Assembly (NCBI GenBank): GCA_028277405.1
Contig: JANQGH010000032.1
Coordinates: 1 to 64,000 of the forward strand
Direction of reading: 5' to 3'
Origin: Alphaproteobacteria bacterium
GTDB lineage: Bacteria > Pseudomonadota > Alphaproteobacteria > DSM-16000 > Inquilinaceae
DNA: 64,000 nucleotides
The translations under genes and the position numbers were made by a program. Positions 43,088 to 51,564 of this stretch are shown in pieces. Under the pieces are notes generated by a model. That model did not search any database and had not been told where the DNA came from. It worked only from the letters and a program-made list of their open reading frames with translations. The stretch's first letter is position 1. Every line of letters begins with the position of its first letter.

Positions 43088-44599
43088 TCACGCGCCGATC
43101 GGCCCCGGAAAGCTGATGTGCTTTCCGGCCAGCTTCTTGTACGGCAGCCGGGTGAGGTTGCTGGTGCACAGGCCCGCGCTGTCGACATGAAACGAGGCCC
43201 GCGCGATCGGATCGTAGGCATCCTTGTGCGACACCGCCGCCTTGACGATCACATAGTCCGCGTCTTCGGGCCGGATACCTTGCGAATGAAGATGGCCCAG
43301 ATCCATGGGCGCCGTCTTGTGGGTGGTTAGAAGGATCGTGGCCTGGTCATTGGCGACCACGGCGCTGGGGCCCATGTCGATCCTCGTGCCCTGCATCGAG
43401 GCCATGTGGGATTTCGGGTTTTCCAGGTCGAACCGGCCATCTGTCAGGTTGCGAACGACCCCCGCAAAGGCAACGGGCTCGCCATGGTGACCGTCGGTTT
43501 TGGCCCCGATCGAGAGCGTCACCTCGGCCCCCTGCCCGGCCGCGACACAGGCCTGGACCGAGGCCGGATCGTTGATTGCGGCCACGATGGACCGTCGGCC
43601 TGTTTCCAGCAGCGGGCCCAGAATGCCCGTTGCATCGCCCGGCGTGCCGCCGCCGATATTGTCGGCCGCCTCGATCAGCAGAACCGGCCCCTGGCCGGCC
43701 GGCAGCGCGTCGCATTTGCGCAAGACCATGTCGAGCGGGTCGTCGCTGGGATAGCCGGCGGCAAGGTTGGCCTCCGCGATCGCTCGCAGTTCCCTCAAGT
43801 ACGCCATGGCCCGCTCTCGATCGCCGTGGGTCGCGGAGTTGAGGCTGAAGCCGCAATCCGCGATGTCGGCATAGGCATAGCCGGCCATGACATTGATGCC
43901 GACAATGTCCGGATCGGCAGCCTCGATCGCACGTGCGCGGGCCAGCACGCTCTTCATGGGCTCGTTGCCCGACCCTTGGCCCACGGGCGGCAGAACATAG
44001 GGCGTCGCGAGATGCACCTGGGTCGGATGCGGTCCCTCGAACAGGGCGCCGAGCATGGCGGCACCGCGTATGGCGGTCTCTCGGGCATCGGCATGCGGGT
44101 TTTGGCGATAGGCCGTCAGGACGGTCGAGTTGGCGGCCATCGCCTCGGAGACGTTCGCGTGCAGATCTAGAATGGCCACGATGGGGATGTCGCTCCCACG
44201 GGCCGCGAGCCGGTCCTTCAGCGCCGCCAATAAGGTGCCTTCCACATCGTCGCGCGATTGGCTGACCATGGCGCCGTGCAGCACCAGAAAGATGCCGTCG
44301 AGTGTATCCACCGTTCGCTCCAGATCGTCGAACAGCCGTGCTTCGAACAGATCAACGACCGCGTCCTCGACCAGCCCGCTCGGCATGGCGGCCATATGGA
44401 CCGACGGCACCAGCGACCAGCCCTCGCCCTCAGCATGGCTGAGAAAGCCATCCATCGGCGAGCCATCCCCGCGCGTGTTGTCGATGATGTCCTGGCCGAA
44501 ATTGACGATGCCCGCCTCAAAGTCGGACAGGCCGGTCGTCTCGGCGAGAAACGTGTGGGTTTCGTGGAACAGTCCGGCAACCAGGACGGTGCGGGTCAC
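43088..44599 (-). CDS. M81 family metallopeptidase (MlrC-like), paralogue 1
   Basis: 503 residues. N-terminal GLFHETHTFL contains the family glutamate, the metal motif is ILDLHANVS (Asp-x-His) followed 24 residues after the aspartate by a second histidine in NPHADARE; LLIEAADNIGGGTPGDAT and VVIVKAAVSHK-type C-terminal segment YVIVKAAVSHKDAY are conserved. MlrC cleaves linear microcystin, a peptide with D-amino acids and the beta-amino acid Adda; most M81 members have unknown amide substrates. It begins the minus operon with the BNR protein, from the divergent promoter with operator site 3. Two paralogues lie at 46114 and 59439. Confidence 0.92.
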   Translation of the reverse strand: MTRTVLVAGLFHETHTFLAETTGLSDFEAGIVNFGQDIIDNTRGDGSPMDGFLSHAEGEGWSLVPSVHMAAMPSGLVEDAVVDLFEARLFDDLERTVDTLDGIFLVLHGAMVSQSRDDVEGTLLAALKDRLAARGSDIPIVAILDLHANVSEAMAANSTVLTAYRQNPHADARETAIRGAAMLGALFEGPHPTQVHLATPYVLPPVGQGSGNEPMKSVLARARAIEAADPDIVGINVMAGYAYADIADCGFSLNSATHGDRERAMAYLRELRAIAEANLAAGYPSDDPLDMVLRKCDALPAGQGPVLLIEAADNIGGGTPGDATGILGPLLETGRRSIVAAINDPASVQACVAAGQGAEVTLSIGAKTDGHHGEPVAFAGVVRNLTDGRFDLENPKSHMASMQGTRIDMGPSAVVANDQATILLTTHKTAPMDLGHLHSQGIRPEDADYVIVKAAVSHKDAYDPIARASFHVDSAGLCTSNLTRLPYKKLAGKHISFPGPIGA

Positions 44600-44653
44600 A
44601 AGCGGAGCCCCCCTGCCGCTAGGCGCGCCGTGCCGGCGCAGTCAACCAACATG

Positions 44654-44667
44654 GTTATCATATTAAC
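44654..44667. promoter_or_regulatory. GTTA-N6-TAAC operator candidate, site 3
   Basis: GTTATCATATTAAC, a perfect palindrome in the 156-base divergent spacer between the M81-BNR operon (start 44599) and the aminotransferase gene (start 44756), inside an AT-rich island of about 40 bases. Confidence 0.6.
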
Positions 44668-44755
44668 ATTATCATTCAGCCGTCAATTCGTTGTACGATC
44701 CGGCCTGGACGCCCCTCTTGGCGGCGACTGCGCAGCCTCACGAAAGGACATTTCC

Positions 44756-46081
44756 ATGCCGGCGGCCCCGTTTCAATTCGACGCCTCATCCGCCTACTAC
44801 GACGAGGCCAAATCGCTGATCGCCGGGGCGGTAAATTCCAATGTGCGGCTGGCCGGCGCGCCATTTCCCCTGTGTTTCGATCACGCCGAGGGCGCGCATC
44901 TCTTCGATATCGACGGCAACCGCTACATCGACTACGCGCTTGGCATGGGTCCCGGCATCCTAGGACACGCCCCGAGGCAGGTCTGTGACGCGGTCGCGAA
45001 GACCCTGTCGCAGGGCCAGATGTTCGCCGGGCAGCACCGCGCCGAGCTTGACCTCGCCAGGCTGCTGAACCGCCACATTCCCAGCGCGGAGATGGTGCGG
45101 GTCGGCATGACCGGGTCGGAGGCCGTGCAAGCCGCCTTGCGATTGTCGCGCGCGCATACCGGGCGGACCAAGTTCGTCAAGTTCGAAGGCCACTATCACG
45201 GCTGGTTCGACAATGTGCTGGTCAGCTACGCGCCCGATACCGCGAAGCCGGGCGAAACCTTGCCGTTGCCCCGCGCGCCGAAGCTGGAGTCCCAAGGTCA
45301 GTTGCCCAGCGTGTGCGACGACATCATCGTCTTGCCGTGGAACGATGCCGCCGCGCTCGAAGAGGTGTTGGAGTCTCACGGCCAAGAAATCGCGGCGGTG
45401 ATCACCGAACCGGCGCTTTGCAACACCGGTGCCATCGCGCCGCGTCCGGGCTATCTCGAACAGATGCGCGACCTCACCACCCGCCATGGGATCGTGTTGA
45501 TTTTCGACGAAGTGATCACCGGCTTTCGCCTTGGCGTCGGCGGCGCGCAGCAGCGCTTTGGCGTCACGCCCGACCTTTCGACCTTCGCCAAGGCCATGGC
45601 CGGCGGTTTTCCAGTCGCGGCGCTGGTGGGCAAGCGCGACCTGATGGAGCAGTTCGGCACCGGCGCGGTAAACCACTCGGGCACTTACAACGCCAACGTC
45701 CCCAGCATCGTCGCCTCGATCGCGACGATCGAGGCCCTGGCCGCCGACGGCGGTGCCGCCCTGTCGAGCGCGGAATCGACCGGCGAGGCGCTGATGTCCG
45801 GCCTGCGCGATCTCGCAGCCTCGGTCGGGATCAATCTCAAGGTCCAGGGCTATGGGACATGCTTCAATACGTTCTTTGCCGACACCGATGCCGTGCATGA
45901 CTATCAAAGCTATCGGCTGACTGACCTTGACCGGCAGCAGGCTTTTCTCGCCGCGCTCGTCGCACGCGGCGTGCGGCCTACGAGCCGAGGCACATGGTTC
46001 GTCTCGACCGCCCATGGCGACACGGACGTGGCCGAAACCCTCACAATCGCGAAGGAGGCCCTGGCGTCGCTGACAAGCTAG
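44756..46081 (+). CDS. Class III PLP-dependent aminotransferase (glutamate-1-semialdehyde aminomutase-like)
   Basis: 441 residues from ATG 44756 with AAGGA eight bases upstream. Motifs: NSNVRLAGAPFPLCF, YALGMGPGILGH, RVGMTGSEAVQAALRLSRA, FEGHYHGWFDN, the PLP aspartate in LIFDEVITGFR, and the lysine in FAKAMAGGFPVAAL. It is closer to the glutamate-1-semialdehyde aminomutase pattern than its paralogue at 22368. It may remove or move an amino group on the deacetylated intermediate. It is a single-gene unit ending 32 bases from the next, convergent M81 gene. Confidence 0.92.
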   Translation: MPAAPFQFDASSAYYDEAKSLIAGAVNSNVRLAGAPFPLCFDHAEGAHLFDIDGNRYIDYALGMGPGILGHAPRQVCDAVAKTLSQGQMFAGQHRAELDLARLLNRHIPSAEMVRVGMTGSEAVQAALRLSRAHTGRTKFVKFEGHYHGWFDNVLVSYAPDTAKPGETLPLPRAPKLESQGQLPSVCDDIIVLPWNDAAALEEVLESHGQEIAAVITEPALCNTGAIAPRPGYLEQMRDLTTRHGIVLIFDEVITGFRLGVGGAQQRFGVTPDLSTFAKAMAGGFPVAALVGKRDLMEQFGTGAVNHSGTYNANVPSIVASIATIEALAADGGAALSSAESTGEALMSGLRDLAASVGINLKVQGYGTCFNTFFADTDAVHDYQSYRLTDLDRQQAFLAALVARGVRPTSRGTWFVSTAHGDTDVAETLTIAKEALASLTS

Positions 46082-46113
46082 CAAGGGGCTCTTTGACCTG
46101 GCCGCGGAGCGCC

Positions 46114-47583
46114 TTACCCGACGTCGCCATGGGGATTGTCGATCCTGGGCCAGATGTCCGGCCGCACATGTCGGTACTTCGTTTTTCTGGCGTCGCTGGG
46201 ATAGACCTCACCCGCCGCGCAATAGATGATCTCCGACGCGATCTTGGAAAACGAAGCGTGGAAATGGTTGGTGGACTTCACCACCAGGATGTCGCGCTCC
46301 GAAGGCGGAATGCCGGCCATCTCGAACAGGCTGACGTCGAACGCCTGGGCACGTGTCGAATTCAGGATCACCTCGATCCCGTCGAAGCTGATCACGGCGA
46401 CATCGCCGACCGGCACCAGGCTGCTGCCGAACTTCTGCTGGCCGTCGCGCACCAGCTTTTCGACCGTAACACGCCGGTCGATCGGCTGACCGCAGCCCGT
46501 CATCGACTTGGCCCCGAACCGCAGGGCGACCTCCGCTCCCGCCCCGGCCGCGAAGCACAATGCGACCGCGACGGGGTCCCAGATGGTTCCGAAGGCGATA
46601 TTCGTGGCCCCGGCCGCCATGAACTCGGCAAGCAGCACCGTCGCGTCGCCCGGTGTGCCGCCGCCGGGATTGTCCCAGACATCCGCGACCACGACCGGCC
46701 CTTGTGTCGCACTCATAGCCCGGCGAACCGCTTCCGCCGGATCGGCGATCGGCATCATGGTACGGCCGCGCAAGGCGAACAGCTCATGGCCGAGATCGCG
46801 CGCCAGCGCGTCGCCCTTGGCGCGATCGTCATCCGTCACGACGATGATATGGGTTCCCATCTCGGGCACATCGCCGGCAAGAAAGCCGTGAATGACCGAG
46901 ATCGACAGGATCTCGGGGTTGGCCGCCTCGATCGCCTTCAACCGATCGACAAAAGACCGCATCGGCTCCTGGCTGGTCGGGAAGATATCAATCATCCGAC
47001 AGTCGAAGGTCGACATCACCGGCCGCACCAGGCCTTTCAGCGTGGCCTGGGCGATGGTCATGGCGCTCTCGGCGCAATCCACGAAGTCGGTGTGCGGAAA
47101 CTCCTTGAAGGCGACGAAGAAATTCGCCGCCTGGCTTCGTTTGCGAGTCAGATGGCTGTGCGGATCGAGCGTCGCGCACACCAGCACGTCCGGGCCGACG
47201 ATCGCCCGCACCCGCGCCAGCAGGTCACCCTCGGTGTCATGATAGCCATCCGCTACCATGGAACCGTGAAGCCCGAGGATCACGGCATCGACCGGCAGGG
47301 CGTCGGTAAGCTGTTGGAGGATTTCGTCGCGCAGGCTCTCGTAGGTGTGGCGATTGACGGGACCGGCCGGGTCGGCCCAGGCAGCCGTGCCCTCAAGAAA
47401 GTCCCAACCCCATTCCGCCGCCCGTTCGCGCCCGACCGTCATGACGGCCGAACACAGCGTCGGCGTCCTGGGGTGCTCACCGGGCTGCGCCAAAAGCGAG
47501 GCTTCAAACGCAAGACGGTCGACGTGGATGGGCGAGAAGGTGTTCGTCTCCGTGGCCAACACCGCGCAAAAAACACGCTTCAT
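46114..47583 (-). CDS. M81 family metallopeptidase (MlrC-like), paralogue 2
   Basis: 489 residues from ATG 47583 overlapping the NTF2-like stop. Motifs: LATETNTFSP (family glutamate), GLHGSMVADG, metal site TLDPHSHLT with the second histidine in KEFPHTD, VADVWDNPGGGTPGDAT, and VVKSTNHFHASF. It is nearer to paralogue 3 (59439) than to paralogue 1: both have ETNTFSP/ESNTFSP, HxH after the aspartate and KExPHTD. The expected reaction is hydrolysis of an amide bond by a zinc-dependent enzyme. It forms a two-gene minus operon with an NTF2-like protein. Confidence 0.92.
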   Translation of the reverse strand: MKRVFCAVLATETNTFSPIHVDRLAFEASLLAQPGEHPRTPTLCSAVMTVGRERAAEWGWDFLEGTAAWADPAGPVNRHTYESLRDEILQQLTDALPVDAVILGLHGSMVADGYHDTEGDLLARVRAIVGPDVLVCATLDPHSHLTRKRSQAANFFVAFKEFPHTDFVDCAESAMTIAQATLKGLVRPVMSTFDCRMIDIFPTSQEPMRSFVDRLKAIEAANPEILSISVIHGFLAGDVPEMGTHIIVVTDDDRAKGDALARDLGHELFALRGRTMMPIADPAEAVRRAMSATQGPVVVADVWDNPGGGTPGDATVLLAEFMAAGATNIAFGTIWDPVAVALCFAAGAGAEVALRFGAKSMTGCGQPIDRRVTVEKLVRDGQQKFGSSLVPVGDVAVISFDGIEVILNSTRAQAFDVSLFEMAGIPPSERDILVVKSTNHFHASFSKIASEIIYCAAGEVYPSDARKTKYRHVRPDIWPRIDNPHGDVG

Positions 47584-48095
47584 CGCAAGCCGGCATAGGG
47601 CAGATAGCCGGTGAACCCGGTGATCAGCCATTGGGGACCCTGCCGGCGGCAGTAATAGACCGTTTGCCAATTCAGCGTGTCCGAGCCGCCATCGGCTCGC
47701 CGGATTGCCCCATCGAACTTCTTATGGGCCAGCGCACGATCGCCGTTGATCTCGATCTCGGTAAGCCGCGTGGCACGAAAGATGGCGGCCCTCGGGTCCT
47801 CGGCGAAGCTCTGCGCGGCAAAGTCCGATGCCTGCCGCAGCCATTCGCCCCGATACGCCGCCACGGTGGGAAACGCCAGCTTCCAATCATCCGGATCGGC
47901 GCTGCGGCAGGCATCGATGCCTAGAAACGACGCATGATCGAAATCGCCATCCACAGCCGGCCAGTCCTGGCCTATAAAGGCGTCGATATCCCTCGGCACC
48001 AACATCTCCCAGATGGCATGCCGATCCTTGTCGGTCGCGAACGGATTGATGTGCGGATCGGGTTGGGCGCTGGTCATTTTGAAAGCCAGTTTCAT
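47580..48095 (-). CDS. NTF2-like (SnoaL-fold) protein
   Basis: 171 residues from ATG 48095 (ATG 48077 also possible; an ATG at 48173 would reach across the regulatory palindrome). The sequence fits the cone-like NTF2/SnoaL fold: an N-terminal helix AIWEMLVPRDIDAFIGQDW, a mid-helix near YRGEWLRQASDF, and a strand-rich end with ALAHKKFDGAI, LNWQTVYYCRRQ and WLITGFTGYLP. Members are often small hydrolases or isomerases, or ligand-binding proteins; no catalytic pair can be assigned here. It precedes and overlaps the M81 gene by four bases. Confidence 0.75.
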   Translation of the reverse strand: MKLAFKMTSAQPDPHINPFATDKDRHAIWEMLVPRDIDAFIGQDWPAVDGDFDHASFLGIDACRSADPDDWKLAFPTVAAYRGEWLRQASDFAAQSFAEDPRAAIFRATRLTEIEINGDRALAHKKFDGAIRRADGGSDTLNWQTVYYCRRQGPQWLITGFTGYLPYAGLR

Positions 48096-48150
48096 TTCTG
48101 TTGTTTCCAGCCGATGATCACGCCTAGACTCGTGCCGGGTCAATCCAATA

Positions 48151-48167
48151 ATGAAATTCGTTTTCAT
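48151..48167. promoter_or_regulatory. 17-base palindrome, candidate RpiR operator
   Basis: ATGAAA (48151-48156) and TTTCAT (48162-48167) form a perfect inverted repeat around TTCGT. It lies between the divergent NTF2-M81 operon (start 48095) and the RidA-RpiR operon (start 48194). Autoregulation by the RpiR-family gene at 48609 is the simplest reading. Confidence 0.5.
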
Positions 48168-48193
48168 ACTCACGGAGCAAAGGGCGGTTCAGT

Positions 48194-48595
48194 ATGGCGG
48201 AGGTTTCGGCAATCAAACGGTACGGCGCTGCCAAGTCGGGCGCGGGCGGACAACAGCTTCCCTTTGCGCGCGCAGTGGAAGCGGACGGGTGGCTCTATGT
48301 CTCGGGACAGGTGCCCATGAAGGATGGCGAGATCGTGCATGGCTCGATCGTCGACGAGGCGCACCTTACCATCAAGAACGTCATCGCGATCCTGGACGAG
48401 GCCGGGTACGGCCTGGAACATGTGGTGCGGGTCGGCGTCTGGCTTGATGATCCGCGCGACTTCTGGTCCTTCAACGGCGTCTATCGCCAATATTTCTCCG
48501 AATTCCCGCCGGCGCGCGCCTGCGTGCAAGCGCGGATGATGGTCGATTGCCGCATCGAAATGGACTGCGTGGCGTTCGATCCGTCCCGGAAATAG
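48194..48595 (+). CDS. RidA family protein
   Basis: 133 residues. The N-terminus GQQLPFARAVEADGWLYVSGQVP and the segments NVIAILDEAGYGLEHVVRVGVWL and FPPARACVQARMMVDCRIEMDCVAF are typical; the arginine in PARACVQ matches the catalytic arginine position of RidA. It would deaminate reactive imines arising from amino acid or amine oxidation. It is 13 bases upstream of the RpiR gene and shares its promoter. Second RidA gene in the window (see 37591). Confidence 0.9.
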   Translation: MAEVSAIKRYGAAKSGAGGQQLPFARAVEADGWLYVSGQVPMKDGEIVHGSIVDEAHLTIKNVIAILDEAGYGLEHVVRVGVWLDDPRDFWSFNGVYRQYFSEFPPARACVQARMMVDCRIEMDCVAFDPSRK

Positions 48596-48608
48596 CCATC
48601 AGCCGGCC

Positions 48609-49493
48609 ATGCCCGAGGGTCTTGGCACAATCGATGTGGTCGCCCGTCTTCAGCAACGGGCAGACAGCCTGTCCCGGTCAGAGCGCAAGATCGCCAATAT
48701 CCTGATGGAGGAGATGGATTTCACCGTCTCCGCATCGATCGTCGAGTTGGCGGACCGCGCGACGGTGTCACCGCCGACCGTCACGCGCTTTTGCCATCGG
48801 CTCGGCTGCAAGAACTTCGCCGATTTCAAACTGTCGCTCGCGCGCAGCGCGTTCGTGGGCGCGCGCTTTTATCGTGAGGAACGAAGGGCCCGGGCGCCGA
48901 GAGACATCGCCGACAACATCATCGCCAAGGCACAGTCTGCCCTCTTCGTGCTGAACGAGACGCTGGACTACCAGGCCCTGGAGGCCTCGGCACGGACGGT
49001 TGCCCGCGGGTCGGCCGTTTACGCCTTTGGTGCGGGCGGGACCTCGACCATCATCGCGCAGGAGCTGCAAAACCGATTGTTTCGCCTGGGGCTGACCGTC
49101 ATCCCGTCCTCGGATCACACGATGCAGCTTATGATGGCCGCCGCCGCCGGGCCCGACGATGTCATCGTCGCCTCGTCGGTTTCCGGCCGAAACGACGAAC
49201 TGGCGCGCGCGCTTTCCGTCGCGCGCGACAATGGCGTTCCGTCCATTGCCTTGACAAAGCCGGACACGATGGTTGCCGAGGCGGCGGCGCGCACGATCGC
49301 CATCGACATCGCCGAAGGCGACGATGTCCGGCGGCCATCCTCGGCGCGGTACGCCTTCCTGGCCGTCGTGGACATATTGGCCCACCTGGTCGCCTTGATG
49401 CGCCAGGATCAGGCGTCAGAGACGTTGCGCCGGATCAAACGGCAACTCGTCACCCATCGCGACGAGGATGATCGCCAGATCATGGGCGACTGA
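48609..49493 (+). CDS. RpiR/MurR-family transcriptional regulator with SIS domain
   Basis: 294 residues. Residues about 1-80 are the RpiR-type helix-turn-helix (LSRSERKIANILMEEMDF, then VELADRATVSPPTVTRFCHRLGC with the recognition helix). Residues about 110-270 are a sugar-isomerase (SIS) domain: AYAFGAGGTSTIIAQELQNRL, VIVASSVSGRNDELARALSVA and GVPSIALT. SIS domains bind phosphosugars. It probably represses the divergent RidA-RpiR and NTF2-M81 operons through the palindrome at 48151. Confidence 0.92.
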   Translation: MPEGLGTIDVVARLQQRADSLSRSERKIANILMEEMDFTVSASIVELADRATVSPPTVTRFCHRLGCKNFADFKLSLARSAFVGARFYREERRARAPRDIADNIIAKAQSALFVLNETLDYQALEASARTVARGSAVYAFGAGGTSTIIAQELQNRLFRLGLTVIPSSDHTMQLMMAAAAGPDDVIVASSVSGRNDELARALSVARDNGVPSIALTKPDTMVAEAAARTIAIDIAEGDDVRRPSSARYAFLAVVDILAHLVALMRQDQASETLRRIKRQLVTHRDEDDRQIMGD

Positions 49494-49554
49494 CAGTGGA
49501 GTGCACCATGGCTAGGCACAGGCGAACTGATCAGCACCGTGCGAGACCCGCATC

Positions 49555-50334
49555 ATGGATCTAGCCGTCATCACGGGGGCGGCCGGCGATATCGGTGTCG
49601 CGATTGCCGAGGCCCTGGCTGGCGCCGGCATGCAACTGGGCCTACTCGACAAGGATGGCAATGCGCTCGCCAAGGTGGTGGACAGGCTGCGAGGCGCGGG
49701 TGCCCTTGTCACCCATCACCGGTGCGACGTCACCGACCGGGCCGACATCGCCACCGCCGCGGAGCGGATTTCGACGGACGGAACGGTCAGCGTACTGGTC
49801 AACAATGCCGGCGGCATTACGTCGGCCAGCCTGCAATCGACCAGCGCCGAGGATTGGCACCGCGACATCGCGCTCAACCTCGACGCCGCCTTCATGGTCT
49901 TCAAGGTCTTTGAGGCTCCGCTGATCGAGACGTCCGGGTCCGTCGTCAATATCGCCTCGGTGAATGCCTCGGGCGTTTATGGGCACCCCGGCTACAGCTC
50001 GGCCAAGGCCGGGCTTGTGCATCTCACGGAGTTCATGGCCGTCGAGTATGGCCGCCACGGCGTTCGGGCCAACGCGGTTGCGCCGGGCACGGTGGCGACC
50101 CAGGCTTGGCAAGAGCGCGCCGAGCGGAACCCGGACGTGCTGGAAGCGGCGCGGCGATGGTATCCGCTCAAGCGGATCGCCACGCCACAGGACGTTGCGA
50201 ATGCCGTGGCCTTTCTGGTCAGCCCGGCCGCAAGCGCGATCACGGGCACCTGCCTGCCCGTCGATTGCGGCCTGAGCGCCGGCACCACGGCCTTGGCGGC
50301 GACCTTCTCCCAGTCGCCGGACTTCGACGGCTAA
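49555..50334 (+). CDS. SDR family oxidoreductase
   Basis: 259 residues. Motifs: TGAAGDIG cofactor loop with an aspartate in LLDKDG suggesting NAD, NNAGG, NIASVN serine, catalytic YSSAK and the end LPVDCGLSAG. A complete classical SDR. It follows the RpiR gene by 61 bases and is probably in the same operon; it ends 18 bases from the convergent ABC ATPase gene. Confidence 0.9.
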   Translation: MDLAVITGAAGDIGVAIAEALAGAGMQLGLLDKDGNALAKVVDRLRGAGALVTHHRCDVTDRADIATAAERISTDGTVSVLVNNAGGITSASLQSTSAEDWHRDIALNLDAAFMVFKVFEAPLIETSGSVVNIASVNASGVYGHPGYSSAKAGLVHLTEFMAVEYGRHGVRANAVAPGTVATQAWQERAERNPDVLEAARRWYPLKRIATPQDVANAVAFLVSPAASAITGTCLPVDCGLSAGTTALAATFSQSPDFDG

Positions 50335-50352
50335 ACGACCACTTTCATTCGA

Positions 50353-51543
50353 CTACACAATCGCCAGCGTCGTCTTCGGATCGAAGAAGTGGATCTTGGA
50401 CACATCGATGTCGAGGTCCAGCCGGCTTGGATCACCGGGCAATGATTCCGAGTCCAGCCGCGCGGTGAAGCGCGAGTCGGTATGGCCCGTCTCCGCGCGC
50501 TCCTGGATCAGATCCGTGCCGATATCCACCTCCGGTGTCGGCAGGTCGAAATGCAGATACGCGTCGGGGCCAACCAGCTCCGATACCAAGACATCGACGG
50601 CCAAGCGCCCGTTCGTGGTGCCGGTCGACGGCTGTGCGAGCGAGAAGAACTCGGGCCGGACCCCCATGACCACACGCTTTCCCACATGGTCCGCCAAGGC
50701 CGGCACCGCTTTGTTGCCGCCAGGCGGCAGCGCAACGGACCAGGATGTATCGACGATCCGCGCGCATAACCCGTCGCCCGCGCTCTCGATCGTGACATAC
50801 ATGAAATTCATCGCTGGCGATCCGATGAAGCCGGCGACGAACATGCTGGCCGGCCGAAGATAGAGTTCTTGCGGCGACGCGATCTGTTGCAGGTTGGACT
50901 CCTCCGGCCCGTCGATGGGCTTAAGGACGGCGACCCGGTCGCCCAAAGTCATCGCCTCGACCTGATCGTGGGTGACGTAGATGGTCGTCACCCCCATGCG
51001 GGCGCGCAGCAGCTTCAACTCGGCCCGCATTTGCACGCGCAGCTTGGCATCCAGGTTCGACAGCGGCTCGTCCATCAGATAGATGGCCGGGTTGCGGACA
51101 ATGGCCCTGCCCATGGCAACCCGCTGCCGCTGGCCGCCTGACAGTGCGCCCGGTTTCCTGTGGATGAGTTCGGTCAGATCAAGGGTCCGCGCGGCCTGCA
51201 GGACCTTTTCCTTGATCTCCGGCTTGGGCACTTTGCGCTGCTGCAACCCGAAGGCCATGTTCTCGTATACCGTCATATGCGGGTAGAGCGCGTAGTTCTG
51301 AAACACCATGGCGATGTCGCGATCCTTGGGGTCGACCCGCGAGACATCCTTGTCGCCCAGGAACACGCGGCCACCACTGAGGGTTTCGAGCCCCGCGATC
51401 ATCCGCAACAGGGTCGACTTGCCGCAGCCCGATGGCCCGACCAGGACCAGAAACTCGCCCTCATCGACGGTGAGCGACACGTTCGCGATGGCCAAAACCT
51501 CGCCGTAGGACTTCGCGACCTGGTCCAGCGCCAAGGTGGCCAT
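50353..51543 (-). CDS. Sugar ABC transporter ATP-binding protein (UgpC/MalK/MsmX type)
   Basis: 396 residues. Walker [11 protein letters not shown]-loop [10 protein letters not shown], signature [15 protein letters not shown], Walker [15 protein letters not shown], switch histidine in [10 protein letters not shown], and a C-terminal OB-fold regulatory domain (from about residue 240, [12 protein letters not shown] onward, with VMGVRPE). Length is slightly above the usual 360-370 because of a longer C-terminal domain. It is the last gene of the minus operon beginning at 55898 and serves the two permeases encoded upstream. Confidence 0.95.
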   Translation of the reverse strand: MATLALDQVAKSYGEVLAIANVSLTVDEGEFLVLVGPSGCGKSTLLRMIAGLETLSGGRVFLGDKDVSRVDPKDRDIAMVFQNYALYPHMTVYENMAFGLQQRKVPKPEIKEKVLQAARTLDLTELIHRKPGALSGGQRQRVAMGRAIVRNPAIYLMDEPLSNLDAKLRVQMRAELKLLRARMGVTTIYVTHDQVEAMTLGDRVAVLKPIDGPEESNLQQIASPQELYLRPASMFVAGFIGSPAMNFMYVTIESAGDGLCARIVDTSWSVALPPGGNKAVPALADHVGKRVVMGVRPEFFSLAQPSTGTTNGRLAVDVLVSELVGPDAYLHFDLPTPEVDIGTDLIQERAETGHTDSRFTARLDSESLPGDPSRLDLDIDVSKIHFFDPKTTLAIV

Positions 51544-51564
51544 CTGCCCTGCTCCCCCGGAAAC

